Positions 25,592 to 34,897 of a stretch of 64,000 bases of DNA are shown in pieces. The notes below the pieces were generated by a model. It worked only from the letters and a program-made list of their open reading frames with translations, did not search any database and had not been told where the DNA came from. The position numbers were made by a program, and so were the translations under genes. The DNA is from an uncultured Collinsella sp. (GTDB taxonomy: Bacteria; Actinomycetota; Coriobacteriia; Coriobacteriales; Coriobacteriaceae). Every line of letters starts with the position of its first letter. The first letter of the stretch is position 1. The stretch spans positions 1 through 64,000 of the forward strand of contig CAUFRY010000002.1 of the NCBI GenBank assembly GCA_959028445.1, written 5' to 3'.

Positions 25592-26864
25592 GAACCTCCC
25601 TGCGCGCATGGACCAAGCCGGAATCATCGACTCCGATGATAGCAACATCGAGCAGGCACGGGGCTGTAAGTCCACAGGTATCGTCAAGACGGGCATGATG
25701 GAACGAGCCGAGCGTCAGGTTGTCGCCATACTCGAGCACGGCACGCTCGACCGTGCCCACGCGACGGCGAGCGTCGGCAATAGCGAGCTCCTTTGCAGCG
25801 GCCCGCATACGGCGGCTGCGCTCGGCCATAACCTCGGGCGGCACCTGGTCGGGCATATCGGCAGCAAGGGTACCGGGACGCTTGCTGTAGCGGAACACGT
25901 GCATACGCGAGAAACCCACACGGCGGCACAGCGCCAGCGACTCCTCGAACTCCTCGTCCGTCTCACCGGGAAAACCGACGATGACATCGCACGAAAGGGA
26001 CGCCTGGGGCAAGTTGGCGCGAATCATACGCACCGTGTCCTCAAAGGCCTCGGCGCTATAGGGACGGCCCATGCGACGCAGGGTCGCCGTGCAGCCGGAC
26101 TGCACGGGCAGGTGCAAAAACGGGGCGATACGCTGCGGGTAGCGCGCCATAACCTTAAGCAGGCGCTCGGAGATATCCATGGGCTCGACCGAGGAAATGC
26201 GCACATGCGGAATAGACGTGCGCTCCATGATGGCCTCGAGCAGCTCATCGATTTCGACGTGCTCGTCGGTCGCGCTCTTGCCATCGTAGGCACCCAGGTT
26301 CACACCGGTCAGCACCACCTCGGGCACGCCGGCCTCCTGGGCCTCGCGAACTTGCTCGAGCACGGACTCGACGGGCACGGAGCGCTCGGGGCCGCGTGCC
26401 TTCCACACAATGCAATAGGTGCAGCGATGGTTGCAGCCGTCCTGAATCTTCACGCCCAGGCGAGAGCGACCGAGCACATCGACCACCTCGCCATCGCTGC
26501 AGGCGGGAACGCTATCGGACTCAACGCCCAGCACCTCGCAGACACGTTCGGCGACATCGATCTTGGACGGCTCGGCGATCACGCGATCCGAAAGCTCCAG
26601 CAGCTCCTCGGGATGCAAATTAACCACGCATCCGGTCACGACCACATAGGGCTCGTTTGGATAGGCCAGCGCATGGCGGACGGCCTTACGGGTCTTGGCC
26701 TCGGCCTCGCCCGTAACGGCACAGGTGTTAATGACGATCAGATCGGCATCCTGGGGATCCACAATAGCAAAGCCCAGGCGCATAAGATCGGCAGTGATAC
26801 GGTCAGACTCAACCCGGTTGACACGGCAGCCGAGGTTGACAACGGAAATATGGGGTGCGAGCAC
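25572..26864 (-). CDS. mtaB: tRNA t6A37 methylthiotransferase MtaB
   Basis: MtaB converts t6A37 to ms2t6A37 in tRNAs reading ANN codons. The 430-residue protein has the N-terminal cysteines (NLGCRVNRVESD, NTCAVTGE, VTGCVVN), the radical SAM motif CNHRCTYCIVWKARG and a short TRAM end. The GCRVN and WKARG features assign it to the MtaB group, not MiaB or RimO. The start is GTG 26864 with GGAG 5 nt upstream. It lies 9 bp after the classical dnaJ; a dnaJ-(prmA/rsmE)-mtaB neighbourhood is common in Gram-positive bacteria. Confidence 0.94.
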   Translation of the reverse strand: MLAPHISVVNLGCRVNRVESDRITADLMRLGFAIVDPQDADLIVINTCAVTGEAEAKTRKAVRHALAYPNEPYVVVTGCVVNLHPEELLELSDRVIAEPSKIDVAERVCEVLGVESDSVPACSDGEVVDVLGRSRLGVKIQDGCNHRCTYCIVWKARGPERSVPVESVLEQVREAQEAGVPEVVLTGVNLGAYDGKSATDEHVEIDELLEAIMERTSIPHVRISSVEPMDISERLLKVMARYPQRIAPFLHLPVQSGCTATLRRMGRPYSAEAFEDTVRMIRANLPQASLSCDVIVGFPGETDEEFEESLALCRRVGFSRMHVFRYSKRPGTLAADMPDQVPPEVMAERSRRMRAAAKELAIADARRRVGTVERAVLEYGDNLTLGSFHHARLDDTCGLTAPCLLDVAIIGVDDSGLVHARREVHGSLED

Positions 26865-26873
26865 GCGGGCTCC

Positions 26874-28022
26874 TTAATCGAGGATATCGTCGAGGGCACT
26901 CTTGATACGGTCGGTCACCGACTTCTTACCGGAAGCGACGTCATCGCCCATCTCATCGGCAAAAGCACGGAGCAGTTCGCGTTGCTTATTGGAAAGATTG
27001 GTGGGAACGACCACGCGCAGCTGCACGATCAGGCGGCCACGCGAACCGCCACCGCCAATGCGCGGCATGCCGTAATTATTGACGCTCACGGTGTCGCCGT
27101 ACTGGGCGCCGGCGGGAACAGTCACCTTAACGACCTCGTCGGGCATAATGCCCTCGACCTCGATCTCGCAGCCGAGCGCAGCCTGCGCAATCGAGATATC
27201 GCTCACCAGGTACAGGTCGTCACCGTTGCGCTTAAAGCGCTCATGGTCGGCAACACGCACGTTGACAATCAGGTCGCCCGAGGGCTCGCCGCGAAGGCCG
27301 GCCTCGCCAAAGCCGCCCACACGCAGCTGGCGACCGGTCGAAACGCCGGCGGGAATATCGATGTCGATCTTTTCGTGCGAAGGCGTGCGGCCCTGACCGT
27401 CGCAGGTCTCACAGGGATGGTCGATAACCGTGCCCTCGCCATGGCAGTCGGGACAAGGCGAGGAAGACTGAACCTGGCCCAAAAAAGAGCGCTGGACCGT
27501 GGTGACATAGCCCGTGCCGTGGCAGCGGCTGCACTGTTTTTCGGTCGCACCGTCAGCCTTGCCCGTACCGTTGCAATCCTCGCAGGGAGCAAGGCGGTCA
27601 TAGCTGATCGTCTTTTTGCAGCCGAGCGCCGCCTCCTCGAGCGTCACCGAAAGCGAGATGGCCATGTCACGTCCGCGACGACGCTCACGACGGCTGCGGG
27701 CGCCACCGCCGGCACCGCCGCCAAAGAACGACGAGAACAAGTCGTCCATGCCCATGCCACCAAAGATATCGTTGATATCGACGTAGCCCGAACCACCAGG
27801 GCCGTCGGCGGTGCCGTAACGGTCGTAGTTAGCACGCTTCTGCTCATCGGAAAGAACGGAATAGGCCTCGTTGAGCTCCTTGAACTTGGCCTCGGCCTCG
27901 GGGTCGTCCGAAACGTCCGGGTGTACTGTACGGGCCTTCTTTAGAAACGCGCGCTTAATCGTCCGCGCGTCGGCATCCCTGTCGACGCCAAGCACCTCGT
28001 AGTAATCCCTATTTTCCGACAC
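26874..28022 (-). CDS. dnaJ: Chaperone DnaJ
   Basis: The 382-residue Hsp40 stimulates DnaK ATPase activity. It has a J domain (DYYEVLGVDRDADARTIKRA, with HPD), a Gly/Phe-rich segment containing a GGAGGGARSRRERRRG stretch, four CxxCxGxG zinc repeats (CEDCNGTG, CSRCHGTG, CPDCHGEG, CETCDGQG) and the two C-terminal substrate domains. The start is GTG 28022. dnaK, grpE and hrcA are not in the window. It lies directly downstream of a second, membrane-tailed J-protein gene. Confidence 0.95.
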   Translation of the reverse strand: MSENRDYYEVLGVDRDADARTIKRAFLKKARTVHPDVSDDPEAEAKFKELNEAYSVLSDEQKRANYDRYGTADGPGGSGYVDINDIFGGMGMDDLFSSFFGGGAGGGARSRRERRRGRDMAISLSVTLEEAALGCKKTISYDRLAPCEDCNGTGKADGATEKQCSRCHGTGYVTTVQRSFLGQVQSSSPCPDCHGEGTVIDHPCETCDGQGRTPSHEKIDIDIPAGVSTGRQLRVGGFGEAGLRGEPSGDLIVNVRVADHERFKRNGDDLYLVSDISIAQAALGCEIEVEGIMPDEVVKVTVPAGAQYGDTVSVNNYGMPRIGGGGSRGRLIVQLRVVVPTNLSNKQRELLRAFADEMGDDVASGKKSVTDRIKSALDDILD

Positions 28023-28103
28023 GACCTAATCCTTCCGACTTTCATTATTGTCACAGTGCGTCCTATACCCAAGCTGGGCCGGCCGCAAACAGAGGGTTTG
28101 ATG

Positions 28104-29207
28104 TTATTGCATTTGGTACGGCGAAAGCATGGCCCGTTGCGAGCAGCTCGCAAACCAAACCGACACGAGCGCGAACATGAAGCCGTTGGCAAAACCGTTG
28201 GCAAACTGCATCGCACCGCGCTTCCACCACAGCAGACTGCGATGAAGCACACCGTCCGAAAGCACCATGAACAGGCCCATGGTAAACGGAATAAAGCACA
28301 TCACGGCAAAGGCCGAGAACACGCCCGAGATGGCCGAGAGTACCAAAAACGGCGCCACGATGCCCATCAGGTAAAAACCGGTACGAGCTTTGCCTTCCAA
28401 GCGCTCGGCCTCAACATGGGCGCGGCCGACCAGATCGCCGCCCGCGGCACCGTTGGTGCCAGCATGACCCATGCCGCTAATGCGGACCTCGTCGCCATCG
28501 TGCGTGCCGGCAGGAAACTCAATCGTCTGCTCGGAGGTTACGCGAGTACGACCGCTGCCACCGCAATCGGGGCAGGGGTCGGCCACGACCTTACCGGAAC
28601 CGCCGCACTCGGGGCAGACCGACTGGAACGTGCCCGCACCAAACAGGAAGGACAGGTCGACGTCGATGTGGCCGCGGCCGCCACAGCTTGGGCAGGTATG
28701 GGCATGCTCGGAGGAGACAGAACCCGAGCCGCCGCAATGTCCGCACGTATCGAAACGCGTGTAGCGGACGGTCTTGCGGGTACCGCCCTTGGCCTCCTTG
28801 GCGTCGAGTTTGATATCGACGACCACATTGGCGCCGTTCTCGGGATTATAGGCAGCCTGCGCACGACGCTGCTGGCCCCAAGCGCCGCCAAAAGGAAAGC
28901 CGCCCTCAAAGGGATTGCCATAACCCGCGCTACCGGCGTAGCCGCCACCATAGGGCGAAGCCGTAGGAGCACCGGCAAAGGGGTTGCCCGAACGCATGGC
29001 GTCGTAGCGCGCACGTTTTTGCTCATCCGAAAGCACGGCGTAGGCCTCGGAAACCTCTTTAAACTTTTCCTCGGCATCCGGCTCTTTGTTGACGTCCGGA
29101 TGGAGCTTGCGAGCCTTTTGCTGGAAGGCCTTTTGAATATCACGCGAGTTGGCGTCCTTGGAGACACCCAGAATCTCGTAGTAATCTTTTTCGTTCATCG
29201 TCGCCAT
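28104..29207 (-). CDS. DnaJ-like J-domain protein with a C-terminal membrane region
   Basis: The 367-residue protein starts like DnaJ (J domain 4-70 with HPD, Gly/Tyr/Phe-rich linker, four CxxCxGxG repeats at about 155-220), but the C-terminal substrate domains are cut short after VTSEQTIEFPAGTHDGDEVR. In their place come three hydrophobic segments at about 276-298, 299-320 and 335-355. This suggests a membrane-bound co-chaperone. ATG 29207 with AGGAGG 9 nt upstream was chosen. It is followed by the classical dnaJ, so the two J-proteins are probably made together. A simple truncation is unlikely because the tail is long and regular. Confidence 0.88.
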   Translation of the reverse strand: MATMNEKDYYEILGVSKDANSRDIQKAFQQKARKLHPDVNKEPDAEEKFKEVSEAYAVLSDEQKRARYDAMRSGNPFAGAPTASPYGGGYAGSAGYGNPFEGGFPFGGAWGQQRRAQAAYNPENGANVVVDIKLDAKEAKGGTRKTVRYTRFDTCGHCGGSGSVSSEHAHTCPSCGGRGHIDVDLSFLFGAGTFQSVCPECGGSGKVVADPCPDCGGSGRTRVTSEQTIEFPAGTHDGDEVRISGMGHAGTNGAAGGDLVGRAHVEAERLEGKARTGFYLMGIVAPFLVLSAISGVFSAFAVMCFIPFTMGLFMVLSDGVLHRSLLWWKRGAMQFANGFANGFMFALVSVWFASCSQRAMLSPYQMQ

Positions 29208-29265
29208 GCGCGGCAACCTCCTGCTCACAGCAGCGTATATATTCCGGTAATTCTACCCGAGCGGC

Positions 29266-30498
29266 CTAAGCTAGATCCCAAAACAGCTCGAACAGAACAT
29301 TTCCATCGAGCCAGCCCAAGTGGGTAGGTGCCAGACGAGCTCGAACATGGCCCGCGACGACATCTGCCGAAGTGAAGGGTCCCTCATGGACCCCGAGCGT
29401 CTCGGGCACCCAAGTGGCAAGGCCCAACTCGAGCGCGCGATCGCAAGCAGCTGTCAGCTCGCCCGTTGGGATGACGCAAGCCGCACGAACCAACAGGTCG
29501 GACGCAATACCACGCGTCATGCGACAAGCGAGCATCAGGTCTTCAGCCGCAGCCTCACGCTGCGACAGATATTCGGCCTCGAACGCCGTCGCGGCATCGT
29601 CACGTTGCACCAGTCGCACGCGGTACGCATCGCCGCGAGCAGACACGCCGGGAAACAGCCCGGCCAAGCGATCAAAATCCTCGGCGTCGAGCATACCGGC
29701 GGCAGAGCGACCCAGGCCCAAATAGCCCCGGCCGGTCCAGTAAGCAATGTTATGGGCGCACTCATGGCCGTCGAGCGCGTAGCTCGCCACCTCATACGGG
29801 TGATAGCCAGCGGCACCCAGGAGCTCGCGTGCCACGTCCATGCACGAAGCTTGAAAATCCTCATCAGGCTCGAGCGACTCGTCGCGGCACGCCATGCGAT
29901 AGAGGGGCGTCCCCTCCTCGAGCGTGAGCGGGTAAACCGACACATGATGCGGAGCCGCCGCCAGCACGCCATCGAGCGTGCGCTTCCAACTCACTGCGGT
30001 CTGCCCGGGAAGTCCACACATAAGGTCGCACGACACGTCAAGCCCAGCGTTCTTGACCATCGCGATAGCGGCGAGCGCCCGATCGGCATCGTGAATACGG
30101 CCGATGGCAGTAAGTTCGGTGTTATCGAGCGTTTGCACGCCCAGAGAGACGCGTGTGACACCAACCTTGACAAGTGCAGCGGCAAGCTCGGCGGACAGCG
30201 ACTCGGGATTGGCCTCGCAGGTAAACTCAACGGGGGCGCACCACGCACGAATACGCCGCGCCAGCTCCACCAGGCGCTCCCCCGCCAGCGACGGCGTACC
30301 GCCACCAATATAGACGGTGCGGATCTGGTCAAGGGCCCCAGCCTTGCCAAAAGCATCGAGGCGCGCGAACAACTGCTCAAAATAGACATCGAGCGCAGCG
30401 CTCAGGTCGCACGGAGCAAAACTGCGCGAGTCAAAGTCGCAGTACCGGCACTTTTGGGCGCAAAACGGCACGTGCACGTACAGCGCGGTAACGGCCAC
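29266..30498 (-). CDS. hemW: Radical SAM heme chaperone/coproporphyrinogen oxidase-like HemW
   Basis: The 410-residue protein begins VAVTALYVHVPFCAQKCRYC with the radical SAM motif CxxxCxxC followed by DF, then GGGTPSL and a C-terminal HemN domain. HemW proteins bind heme and insert it into partner proteins; they lack the extra cysteine of true HemN. The start is GTG 30498, 2 bp after the dus stop. The gene order lepA-hemW-dnaJ is typical of Gram-positive bacteria, here with dus inserted. Confidence 0.9.
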   Translation of the reverse strand: MAVTALYVHVPFCAQKCRYCDFDSRSFAPCDLSAALDVYFEQLFARLDAFGKAGALDQIRTVYIGGGTPSLAGERLVELARRIRAWCAPVEFTCEANPESLSAELAAALVKVGVTRVSLGVQTLDNTELTAIGRIHDADRALAAIAMVKNAGLDVSCDLMCGLPGQTAVSWKRTLDGVLAAAPHHVSVYPLTLEEGTPLYRMACRDESLEPDEDFQASCMDVARELLGAAGYHPYEVASYALDGHECAHNIAYWTGRGYLGLGRSAAGMLDAEDFDRLAGLFPGVSARGDAYRVRLVQRDDAATAFEAEYLSQREAAAEDLMLACRMTRGIASDLLVRAACVIPTGELTAACDRALELGLATWVPETLGVHEGPFTSADVVAGHVRARLAPTHLGWLDGNVLFELFWDLA

Positions 30499-30500
30499 CC

Positions 30501-31544
30501 TTAAGCCTCCAGCGGATGAGGGGGCACCGATTCGCCGGCGGCAAGGGCAGCCTCGCAGGCCACCACATCGCGCTCGATCTCATCGACCAGCGCCATGAAC
30601 TCCTCATACGTGGAGCAGCGCACCACATGGGCACGCCAAGCGGCGGCATGGGGCATGCCTTTTAAGTACCAGCTTGCGTACGTGCGGGCACGCGACATGA
30701 GCGGCAGGAGCTCATGCGTCAGCGTTAGGTGTTCACGCAGGGCGTCCAGGCGCTCGACGGAGCTGCGCGCCGGCACCGGTATGCCATCGAGCGCAAGGGC
30801 GCGAGCATCGCCAAACACCCAGGGGTTGCCATAGATACCGCGCGCGATAAACACCGCGCTGGCACCCGAGCCCTGCAGATGCTCAGCAGCGTCCTCGGCC
30901 GAGAAAACATCGCCCGAACCGATCACGGGAATCTCGACGGCGTCGGCCACCTCATCGACGACCGACCAATCGGCCTGACCCGTATAGAGCTGCGTAGCGC
31001 AGCGGCCATGCACGGCGACTGCGGCAGCCCCTGCGCCCTCAAGCATCTGGGCAAATGTCGCGGCATTGCGGTCCTCGGCATAAAAACCCTTGCGAATCTT
31101 GACGGTCACGGGCACGTGCGCCGCGCCCACCGTGGCCTCGACGATCTTCTCGGCCAAATCGGGCGTGCGCATAAGGGCAGAGCCCTCGCCCTTGGTGACG
31201 ACCTTGCGGGCAGGACAGGCCATGTTGATATCGATGAGCGACAGGCGATCGCCCACACGATCCTCGACGGCGGCGACGGCGCTCGCAAACTGATCGGGCT
31301 TGGAGCCAAAGAGCTGCACGCAAATCTGCTGCTCCTCGTCGGCCGGCAGCACCAAGCGCCACGTTTTGTTGCTAGCATAGGCAAGGCCCGCCACGCTCAC
31401 CATCTCGCTATAGGCGAGATTGGCACCGCGGCGACGGCACATGATGCGGTAGGCAGGGTCGGTCACGCCCGCCATGGGAGCCATAAGGAACGGCTGCTCG
31501 GCATAGGCGCCCAGCAGCCGCAGACTATATTCGGAAAGCGCCAT
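30501..31544 (-). CDS. dusB: tRNA-dihydrouridine synthase (DusB type)
   Basis: This FMN enzyme reduces uridine to dihydrouridine in the tRNA D loop. The 347-residue product has the TIM-barrel start APMAGVTDPAYR, the catalytic cysteine segment NMACPARKVVTKGEGSALM, and the flavin-phosphate region GSGDVFSAEDA. The exact target position of the enzyme cannot be told from sequence. It lies 4 bp after lepA and 2 bp before hemW. Confidence 0.93.
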   Translation of the reverse strand: MALSEYSLRLLGAYAEQPFLMAPMAGVTDPAYRIMCRRRGANLAYSEMVSVAGLAYASNKTWRLVLPADEEQQICVQLFGSKPDQFASAVAAVEDRVGDRLSLIDINMACPARKVVTKGEGSALMRTPDLAEKIVEATVGAAHVPVTVKIRKGFYAEDRNAATFAQMLEGAGAAAVAVHGRCATQLYTGQADWSVVDEVADAVEIPVIGSGDVFSAEDAAEHLQGSGASAVFIARGIYGNPWVFGDARALALDGIPVPARSSVERLDALREHLTLTHELLPLMSRARTYASWYLKGMPHAAAWRAHVVRCSTYEEFMALVDEIERDVVACEAALAAGESVPPHPLEA

Positions 31545-31548
31545 AGAC

Positions 31549-33360
31549 CTACTCGTCCACCTTGAGGATCGCCATAAAGGCCTCCTGCGGAACCTCGACA
31601 GAACCGATGGCCTTCATGCGTTTCTTGCCCTCTTTCTGCTTCTCGAGCAGTTTGCGCTTACGCGAGATATCGCCGCCGTAGCACTTAGCAAGCACGTCCT
31701 TGCGACGCGCCTTGACGGTGGAGCGGGCAATGATCTTGTTGCCGATAGCACCCTGGATGGGCACCTCGAACAGCTGACGCGGAATAATCTCCTTGAGCTT
31801 GTCGCATAGGCCGCGGGCAAGACCGTAGGCCTTGTCCTTGTGGACGATAAACGACAGCGCGTCCACCTCGTCGCCCGAAAGCAAGATATCGAGCTTCACG
31901 AGCCCGGAGGGACGATACTCGTTGAACTCATAGTCGAGCGAGGCATAGCCCTTGGTACGGCTCTTGAGCTGGTCAAAGAAGTCCAAAATGAGCTCGGCGA
32001 GCGGCATATCAAAGCGCATCTCGACCGATTTGCTCGTCAGGTGGATCATATCGGTCGTGACGCCACGGTGCTCGATAGCGAGCTGCATGACGGCACCCGT
32101 ATACTCGGGCGGGCAGATGATCTTTGCCTTGAGGTAGGGCTCTTCGATACGCTCGATACGCGTGGCCTCGGGCAGATCCTGCGGGCTGCGGACATCAATC
32201 ATTTCGCCGTCAGTCTTGTACACGTGGTAGTCGACCGAGGGGCTCGTGGCGATCAGGTCCAGATTGAACTCGCGCTCCAGGCGCTCCTTGACGACCTCCA
32301 TGTGCAGCAGGCCCAAGAAGCCCACGCGGAAGCCAAAGCCCAGCGCCACCGACGTCTCAGGCTCCCACACCAACGAAGGATCGTTGACGTGCAGCTTATC
32401 GAGCGCGTCGCGCAGGTTCTCGTAGTCCTTGTTGTCGATGGGGAACAGGCCCGTGTAGACCATAGGCTTGGCCTCGCGGTAGCCCGGCAGCGGCTCGGGG
32501 CAGGGGTTCGAAGCCCACGTAAGGGTATCGCCTACGCGCACAGCCTCGGGGTCCTTCAAACCCGTGACCACATATCCAACCTCGCCGACGGTCAGAGCAT
32601 CGACCGGCGTCTCGGCAGGGCGCTTGACGCCCACGCCGTCGACCAGGAAGTCGCCCTTGGCCTGCATCATACGCAGGGTATCGCCCTTTTTGATGGAACC
32701 GTCAAAGACGCGCACCGTGGCGACGACGCCGCGGTACTCATCGAAGTACGAATCCAGAATAAGCGCCTTGAGAGGGCCATTTGCATCGCCCTTGGGAGGC
32801 GAGATCAAAAAGACGATGGACTCCAGCAGATCGTGGATGCCCTCGCCGGTCTTGCCCGACACGCACACGGCATCGTCGGCGGGAATGGCTAGATCGTCTT
32901 CGATCTCGGTCTTAACCTCGTCGGGGTGCGCCGAGGGAAGGTCGATCTTGTTGATGGCCGGAACAATGTCCAAGTTGGCGTTCATGGCGAGCGTCGCGTT
33001 GGAAACGGTCTGTGCCTCGACGCCCTGAGTGGCGTCCACGACGAGCACCGCACCCTCGCAAGCGGCAAGCGAACGCGAGACCTCGTAGGTGAAGTCCACG
33101 TGGCCCGGCGTATCGATCAGGTTGAACTGATACGTCTCGCCGTCGTCGGCGTCATAGGACACGCGGACGGCATTGGACTTGATCGTGATGCCGCGCTCGC
33201 GCTCGATGTCCATGGTGTCGAGCAGCTGCGACTCCATGTCGCGCTCATCGACGGTATGGGTGAGCTCGAGGATGCGGTCACTGATCGTGGACTTGCCATG
33301 GTCGATATGCGCAACGATCGAGAAGTTACGGATGTGGGAAATGTCAATTGAAGTATTCAT
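31549..33360 (-). CDS. lepA: Elongation factor 4 (LepA)
   Basis: EF4 is a ribosomal GTPase that helps stalled or misassembled ribosomes. The 603-residue protein begins MNTSIDISHIRNFSIVAHID with P-loop AHIDHGKST, and has NKID, DTPGHVDF and the LepA-specific C-terminal domain (LLSGDEVDALSFIVHKDKAY; end EVPQEAFMAIL). ATG 33360 is the family start; its ribosome binding site is weak. The rpsT terminator ends only about 25 bp upstream, so transcription may depend on read-through. It leads the long run lepA-dusB-hemW-dnaJ-like-dnaJ-mtaB-phoH-ybeY-dgkA-era-recO. Confidence 0.97.
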   Translation of the reverse strand: MNTSIDISHIRNFSIVAHIDHGKSTISDRILELTHTVDERDMESQLLDTMDIERERGITIKSNAVRVSYDADDGETYQFNLIDTPGHVDFTYEVSRSLAACEGAVLVVDATQGVEAQTVSNATLAMNANLDIVPAINKIDLPSAHPDEVKTEIEDDLAIPADDAVCVSGKTGEGIHDLLESIVFLISPPKGDANGPLKALILDSYFDEYRGVVATVRVFDGSIKKGDTLRMMQAKGDFLVDGVGVKRPAETPVDALTVGEVGYVVTGLKDPEAVRVGDTLTWASNPCPEPLPGYREAKPMVYTGLFPIDNKDYENLRDALDKLHVNDPSLVWEPETSVALGFGFRVGFLGLLHMEVVKERLEREFNLDLIATSPSVDYHVYKTDGEMIDVRSPQDLPEATRIERIEEPYLKAKIICPPEYTGAVMQLAIEHRGVTTDMIHLTSKSVEMRFDMPLAELILDFFDQLKSRTKGYASLDYEFNEYRPSGLVKLDILLSGDEVDALSFIVHKDKAYGLARGLCDKLKEIIPRQLFEVPIQGAIGNKIIARSTVKARRKDVLAKCYGGDISRKRKLLEKQKEGKKRMKAIGSVEVPQEAFMAILKVDE

Positions 33361-33384
33361 GCGGACTATCTTACCCGAGCGGTA

Positions 33385-33420
33385 CAAAAAATGGAGCCTG
33401 TTCCATAAAACAGGCCCCAT
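33385..33420 (-). terminator. rpsT terminator
   Basis: ATGGGGCCTGTT pairs with AACAGGCTCCAT (one mismatch) around a 6-nt loop, followed by six T on the coding strand. It is a strong intrinsic terminator only 25 bp before the lepA start codon. Confidence 0.85.
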
Positions 33421-33456
33421 TTATGCGCGTAATCTGTGTGGTGTGAAATTTACAAC

Positions 33457-33723
33457 TTAAGCGTTGATGCTGTTCACGAGCTTGGCAAGACCGGACTTGC
33501 GGTTAGAAGCCTGGTTCTTGTGGATGACATGCTTAGCGGCAGCCATGTCGAGACGCTTGGTGACGGTCTTGAGGGCAGCCTGGGCCTTCTCGGCGTCGCC
33601 CTCGGCGACGGCGGACTGGACGTGCTTGGTCAGCGTCTTGAGCTCGGACTTGACAGCCTTGTTACGCATGCGAGCTGCCTCATTGGTGCGGATACGCTTC
33701 TTCTGAGACTTGATGTTTGCCAC
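33457..33723 (-). CDS. rpsT: Ribosomal protein bS20
   Basis: The 88-residue product is helical and basic, starts (M)ANIKSQKKRIRTNEAARMRN and matches S20, which binds the 5' domain and the decoding-site end of 16S rRNA. The start is GTG 33723 with AAAGGAAC upstream; the longer open frame has no support. It is followed by a strong terminator. TATAGT at about 33800-33805 on the coding strand is a possible -10. The holA gene ends just upstream. Confidence 0.95.
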   Translation of the reverse strand: MANIKSQKKRIRTNEAARMRNKAVKSELKTLTKHVQSAVAEGDAEKAQAALKTVTKRLDMAAAKHVIHKNQASNRKSGLAKLVNSINA

Positions 33724-33856
33724 TTCTGGAGTTCCTTTCGAGTTCCTTGCAAAAAATGTATGACACCTCTGAGACACGGTGAGGTCATGCAAGCGCCTAC
33801 TATAGCACGCTCCCCCTCAAAGGGATAGAACGAATTTGTCAAATAGGCAGGTATCA

Positions 33857-34819
33857 TCACGATTTTCTCAAGATGTTCGTAATCCAGAGCAAAAGCGCGG
33901 TCTCCGAGTCGGCTGAGCCCTTGAGCGCGAGCTCCACATCGACGGCACCCTCGAGCGCTGCGACGAGCTCTGCCATCGAAAAGCGACGTGCCCAGGTAAG
34001 GTGATTCTTGACCTGCCAGGCCTGAAGCTTGAGCGTCGCGGCGAGCTCACGCCCCTGCCCACGCCCATCGAGCGCCTTAGCAACAATCAGCTCACGGATG
34101 CGACCGCATAGCAGCGTGTAGGTCCACACGTAGCTCTTGGAGGACAGAAGCTTAAAGAGTTCGAGCGAACGCCGCATATCGCGAGCCGAGACGGCGTTGA
34201 GGAAGTCCCAGGGCTGAACCTCGGCCGTACGCACGATCCAGCGCTCCACGTCGGCAAGCTCAATCTGGGGCGCCTCGACCATCTGGGCGAGCTTTGCCAG
34301 GTCGTTATCGAGCATGCGCGTGTTTTCGCCCGAACGCGAGACGAGTTCCTCGGCGGCCGCCGCCGAGATCGACTTGCCGTGCTGCGTCGCCATCTGCTGC
34401 ACGCGGCGCGGTAACTCCCAGCGCTTGGTGCCGGAGCAATCGACGATAGCCTTCTTGTCGATCTTGGCGATCGCCTTATACAGGCGCGTGTTCTTGGCAA
34501 GCGAGTCGGCGATGATGAGGCAGACCGTTGTGGGGCTGGGACTCGCCAGATACTCGACGAGCGGCTCCGAGACCGCCTTGGCGAGCCTTGAGCAGCCATC
34601 AAGGATTACCAAGCGAAACTCGCTGCCCATGGGAAAGGTGTTAAGCGATCCGATAATAGACTCGACATCGGGGTCCTTGGTCATGTCGCGCTCGTCGAGG
34701 TTGAACTCGACCATGCCCGTCTTTTCCAGACGCGCTTTCATACGCGAGACGGCGTGATCGCGCTTGACTCCGTCGGTACCGACGATCAGATATGCCGGCA
34801 GCAGACCGGTTTCGGACAT
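33857..34819 (-). CDS. holA: DNA polymerase III subunit delta
   Basis: The 320-residue clamp-loader delta subunit begins MSETGLLPAYLIVGTDGVKR and has the HolA N-terminal domain, EYLASPSPTTVCLIIADS-like segment, and a C-terminal helical domain (LKLQAWQVKNHLTWARRFSM). ATG 34819 has GGGAG upstream. It follows comEC with a 78-bp gap. The order comEA-comEC-holA-rpsT-lepA is a standard Gram-positive arrangement, so the assignment rests on both motif and context. Confidence 0.92.
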   Translation of the reverse strand: MSETGLLPAYLIVGTDGVKRDHAVSRMKARLEKTGMVEFNLDERDMTKDPDVESIIGSLNTFPMGSEFRLVILDGCSRLAKAVSEPLVEYLASPSPTTVCLIIADSLAKNTRLYKAIAKIDKKAIVDCSGTKRWELPRRVQQMATQHGKSISAAAAEELVSRSGENTRMLDNDLAKLAQMVEAPQIELADVERWIVRTAEVQPWDFLNAVSARDMRRSLELFKLLSSKSYVWTYTLLCGRIRELIVAKALDGRGQGRELAATLKLQAWQVKNHLTWARRFSMAELVAALEGAVDVELALKGSADSETALLLWITNILRKS

Positions 34820-34897
34820 TGCGCTCCCCTCCCGCAGGCCTTTGTATTCGCTCCGTGTCATTCTAGCCCAGGGGCCCACCACACGCCAACGACGTCG

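Noticed and set aside
25590..27944. 784-residue plus-strand open frame across mtaB and dnaJ
   Set aside because: It covers two clear minus-strand genes with full catalytic motifs and shows only low-complexity composition.
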